Origin: Flavobacterium buctense
GTDB taxonomy: Bacteria > Bacteroidota > Bacteroidia > Flavobacteriales > Flavobacteriaceae
Direction of reading: 5' to 3'
Length of the DNA stretch: 64,000 nucleotides
Assembly (NCBI RefSeq): GCF_014486695.1
Contig: NZ_JACTAB010000007.1
Coordinates: 1 to 64,000 of the forward strand
Position 1 is the stretch's first letter. Every line of letters begins with the position of its first letter. This document shows, in pieces, positions 61,776-64,000 of the stretch. Made by a program: the position numbers and the translations under genes. The notes under the pieces were generated by a model. That model made no database searches. It was not told where the DNA came from and worked only from the letters and a program-made list of their open reading frames with translations.

Positions 61776-63194
61776 TTATAATAAAGTCGTAGGACAAACA
61801 TAATTGGTAATCGGTAAGTTCGTTAATTTGATTTCATTGAAACCACCTATTACATCCACAAAATTCTCAAAACCTCTTTGTTTTAAAATGGAAGCTGCAA
61901 TCATACTGCGATAACCGCCAAGGCAATGCAATACGAAATGTTTGTCTTTGGGAAAATCATCCAAATGCTCATTAATCTCATTTAACGGAATATTAATCGC
62001 ACCTACTAAATGCTCGGAATCGAATTCGCTTTTCTTTCTGACATCAAATATTGGGGTCAAATGAATCTCTTCTAAAATTTCTAAATCATCTGCTGAGATT
62101 CTGTTAACAGTGTCAACCTCTTTTCCGGCTTTTACCCAAGCTTCAAAACCACCTTCCAAATAACCAATTGTGTGGTCATAACCCACTCTCGATAATCGGA
62201 TAATAGCTTCTTCTACTTTTTCGTGGTTTTCGGCTACCAATAGAATCTCTTGTTGTAAATCGGGTATCAATTCCCCAACCCACATCGCAAAATTGCTTTC
62301 TAAGCCGATGTTTATACTATTTGGAATAAAACCTTGGGCAAAATCAGAAGCTTTTCGGGTATCTAGAATTAGCGCTTGCGTTTCATTCGCTACGATTTCA
62401 AAAGTTTTGGCATCATAGGGTTTTTGACCACGGTGCATTACTGTATCCAAACTTTCATAGCCTTGAATATTCATTAAGACATTTTTCGGAAAATAAGCCG
62501 GTGGCGTGGTCAAACCGGTTAAAAGTGTAATAACAAATTCGTCTTCAGTTAACTTTGGATTTAAAGCATAATTGGTTCGTTTTTGGTTGCCCAAAGTATC
62601 GGTGGTTTCTTTGCTCATCATTTTGCCGCAAGCACTTCCGGCACCGTGATTTGGGTAAACAATTAAATCATCTGACAAAGGCATGATTTTTTCTCGAAGC
62701 GAATGATAAAGCAATCTCGCTAATTTGTCTTGAGTTAAATCGGCTATCACGTGTTGGGCCAAATCAGGTCGGCCAACATCGCCAATAAACAAAGTATCTC
62801 CGGTGATGATGCCATGTTCTTTTCCGTTTTCATCAATCACTAAATAAGTTGTGCTTTCCATCGTGTGACCTGGCGTGTGAATGGCTTTTACTTTACAATT
62901 GCCGACGTCAAAAACCTGATTATCATTGGCTACTAAAGCTTCAAAACCCGGTTTGGCTGTTGGACCATAAACGATTACAGCGTTTTCTTTTTGGGCCAAA
63001 TCCAAATGTCCCGATACAAAATCGGCATGGAAATGCGTTTCGAAAACGTATTTGATTTTGGCATTGTCTTTTCGGGCGCGGTCGATATAAGGTTGTACTT
63101 CTCGCAAAGGATCAAAAATAGCCGCTTCGCCATTGGACTCCAAATAATAAGCAGCGTGTGCTAAACATCCGGTATAAATTTGTTCTAATTTCAT
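61776..63194 (-). CDS. CstB-like persulfide dioxygenase with two rhodanese domains (copy 2)
   Basis: A 472-residue paralogue of the protein at 19415-20827, same three-domain build: metallo-beta-lactamase/persulfide dioxygenase with THFHADFVSGH (His54, His56, Asp58, His63) and IHTPGHT, a central degenerate rhodanese, and a C-terminal rhodanese with Cys424 in FVLHCLGGYRS. Start ATG 63194; the TTG at 63200 lies too close to the promoter. First gene of the operon leading to thioredoxin, HMA and DUF6132. Probably oxidises glutathione or protein persulfides. Confidence 0.9.
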   Translation of the reverse strand: MKLEQIYTGCLAHAAYYLESNGEAAIFDPLREVQPYIDRARKDNAKIKYVFETHFHADFVSGHLDLAQKENAVIVYGPTAKPGFEALVANDNQVFDVGNCKVKAIHTPGHTMESTTYLVIDENGKEHGIITGDTLFIGDVGRPDLAQHVIADLTQDKLARLLYHSLREKIMPLSDDLIVYPNHGAGSACGKMMSKETTDTLGNQKRTNYALNPKLTEDEFVITLLTGLTTPPAYFPKNVLMNIQGYESLDTVMHRGQKPYDAKTFEIVANETQALILDTRKASDFAQGFIPNSINIGLESNFAMWVGELIPDLQQEILLVAENHEKVEEAIIRLSRVGYDHTIGYLEGGFEAWVKAGKEVDTVNRISADDLEILEEIHLTPIFDVRKKSEFDSEHLVGAINIPLNEINEHLDDFPKDKHFVLHCLGGYRSMIAASILKQRGFENFVDVIGGFNEIKLTNLPITNYVCPTTLL

Positions 63195-63208
63195 ATTCAA
63201 AGTTTTCT

Positions 63209-63253
63209 CAAAAGTAGCACTCCAATTTTTTATTCGGAATGATAATTATCAGT
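63209..63253 (-). promoter_or_regulatory. persulfide-operon promoter with TGATAATTATCA operator
   Basis: Minus strand -7 box TACTTTTG (63216-63209). A perfect 12-bp palindrome TGATAATTATCA (63240-63251, TGAT-N4-ATCA as in Fnr boxes) is centred at 63245.5, 36.5 nt from the last base of the -7 box, about -43 from the predicted start. No -33 TTG at the usual distance, which fits an activator-dependent promoter. Confidence 0.6.
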
Positions 63254-63326
63254 TGCATCGAATACAAAAGTAGTCACACCGATTGAAGCAATCAGTATCA
63301 AAAGTTACACAAGAAAGAAATAAAAT

Positions 63327-63959
63327 TTAGGGACGGATTAACTCAATGGAGGCGCGATGTAACTTGATTTTACCTTCATTTTCCAAAGCTTTCAGCAATC
63401 GAGAGATGACAACTCGTGAAGTATGCAAGTCATAAGCAATCTCTTGATGTGTATTTTGAATGGAATTGGTTTTGTTGATTTGGGCTTTGTCTAACAAATA
63501 ATTGTAAAGTCTTTCATCCATGTTCATGAAAGCGAGATTGTCAATGGCCATCAGCATTTCCTTCAAGCGACTGTTGTAGCTATTGAAAACGTAATTTCTC
63601 CAGCTCTTGTATTTGCCGAGCCATTCTTCCATTTTGCCTACGGGAATCATCACGACTTTGCCTTTGGTTTCGGCTACGGCGCGGATTTCGCTTTTGGTTT
63701 CTCCCAAACAACAAGCCATGGTCATGGCACAAGTATCACCTTTTTCTAAAAAATAGAGCAGCAATTCGCCTTCATCAAAATCTTCACGGAGAATTTTAAT
63801 CGCGCCCGAAAGTAATAAAGGCATAGTTTTAATATAATCGCCAAAATCAATCAGGATTTCACCTTCTTCAAATGTTCTGAGTTGAGACACTTGAGCAATT
63901 TCTTCGAGAAGTGACTCTTCAAAAACAAAACCGTAACTTTCTTTTAGCAATTCTAACAT
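63327..63959 (-). CDS. Crp/Fnr family regulator with CxxxxxCC cluster
   Basis: A 210-residue Crp/Fnr protein: cyclic-nucleotide-binding-type beta-barrel (about 15-120), dimer helix, and a C-terminal winged HTH (about 168-200, THQEIAYDLHTSRVVISRLL). It lacks the N-terminal FeS cysteines of Fnr. A cluster Cys77, Cys83, Cys84 (GDTCAMTMACCLGETKSE) lies in the effector-pocket region where cAMP would bind; it could sense oxidant, persulfide or metal. It lies 126 nt upstream of the persulfide dioxygenase on the same strand and is its likely activator. Confidence 0.92.
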   Translation of the reverse strand: MLELLKESYGFVFEESLLEEIAQVSQLRTFEEGEILIDFGDYIKTMPLLLSGAIKILREDFDEGELLLYFLEKGDTCAMTMACCLGETKSEIRAVAETKGKVVMIPVGKMEEWLGKYKSWRNYVFNSYNSRLKEMLMAIDNLAFMNMDERLYNYLLDKAQINKTNSIQNTHQEIAYDLHTSRVVISRLLKALENEGKIKLHRASIELIRP

Positions 63960-64000
63960 GATGATTGAATTTTAGTCTTGTAAATTTCGACTAAAAAAAG

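Noticed and set aside
63281..63293. GATTG-N3-CAATC as the Crp/Fnr site
   Set aside because: Short arms and not at the -43 spacing; TGATAATTATCA is far better.

Overview
The window is AT-rich and looks like a chromosome segment of a Flavobacteriaceae bacterium, most likely Flavobacterium. The basis is: gldF and gldG of the gliding machinery; secreted proteins with C-terminal type IX secretion (T9SS) sorting-like domains; the DUF1800/DUF1501 pair; Bacteroidetes-style promoters (TTG, 17-21 nt spacer, TAnnTTTG) in front of many genes; and almost no Shine-Dalgarno sequences. No phage, insertion sequence, CRISPR array or rRNA gene is visible. Two stable-RNA-type promoters do point out of the left edge.

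Layout. 0-6.7 kb: DUF4294 protein, M42 aminopeptidase, two small secreted proteins, purC, a membrane-anchored beta-propeller and phoH. 6.8-18.4 kb: SAM hydrolase family protein, a monooxygenase-fold protein, gldF-gldG, dnaN, an ABC ATPase followed by a permease fused to a thioredoxin domain, mnmE and a secreted endonuclease. 18.5-22.6 kb: TauE exporter, a CstB-like persulfide dioxygenase-rhodanese, a TlpA-like gene split exactly at an A-AAA-AAG slippery site, and tRNA-Tyr with a partial 177-bp-period duplication of its 3' end. 22.8-29.4 kb: DUF2452 and a tightly overlapping seven-gene photolyase operon (TIGR03643, flavin reductase, photolyase, DUF2071, DUF2256, FeS photolyase, Cry-DASH) behind a 10-bp-arm palindrome at its promoter. 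29.6-43 kb: a lipoprotein with a duplicated His/Cys motif, SIMPL protein, rhomboid, acyltransferase, class V aminotransferase, DUF1800/DUF1501, a TPR histidine kinase with its response regulator, several uncharacterised genes, and a nine-copy 21-bp tandem repeat. 43-50.6 kb: DUF2975/XRE pair, VOC, birA, rsfS-ftsH, and a LUD-cdsA-psd-ACBP-SOD unit.

50.6-64 kb is all on the minus strand. It holds an M13 peptidase, a TolC/RND efflux operon ending in a DUF2892 gene, a secreted kelch-like protein, and an operon that reads Crp/Fnr regulator, second CstB-like persulfide dioxygenase, small membrane protein, thioredoxin, HMA protein, DUF6132. I read this as a reactive-sulfur and thiol-redox module. 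Three promoters here (CstB-like, TolC, kelch) each carry a dyad centred exactly 36.5 nt upstream of the last base of the -7 box. That is the geometry of a class II activator, and the Crp/Fnr protein with a CxxxxxCC cluster next door is the obvious candidate. This possible regulon, the permease-thioredoxin fusion, the slippery-site TlpA gene and the photolyase operator are the most interesting items.

Several apparent TTG starts in this window are actually the last three bases of a TAnnTTTG promoter box. I moved those starts to the next ATG.
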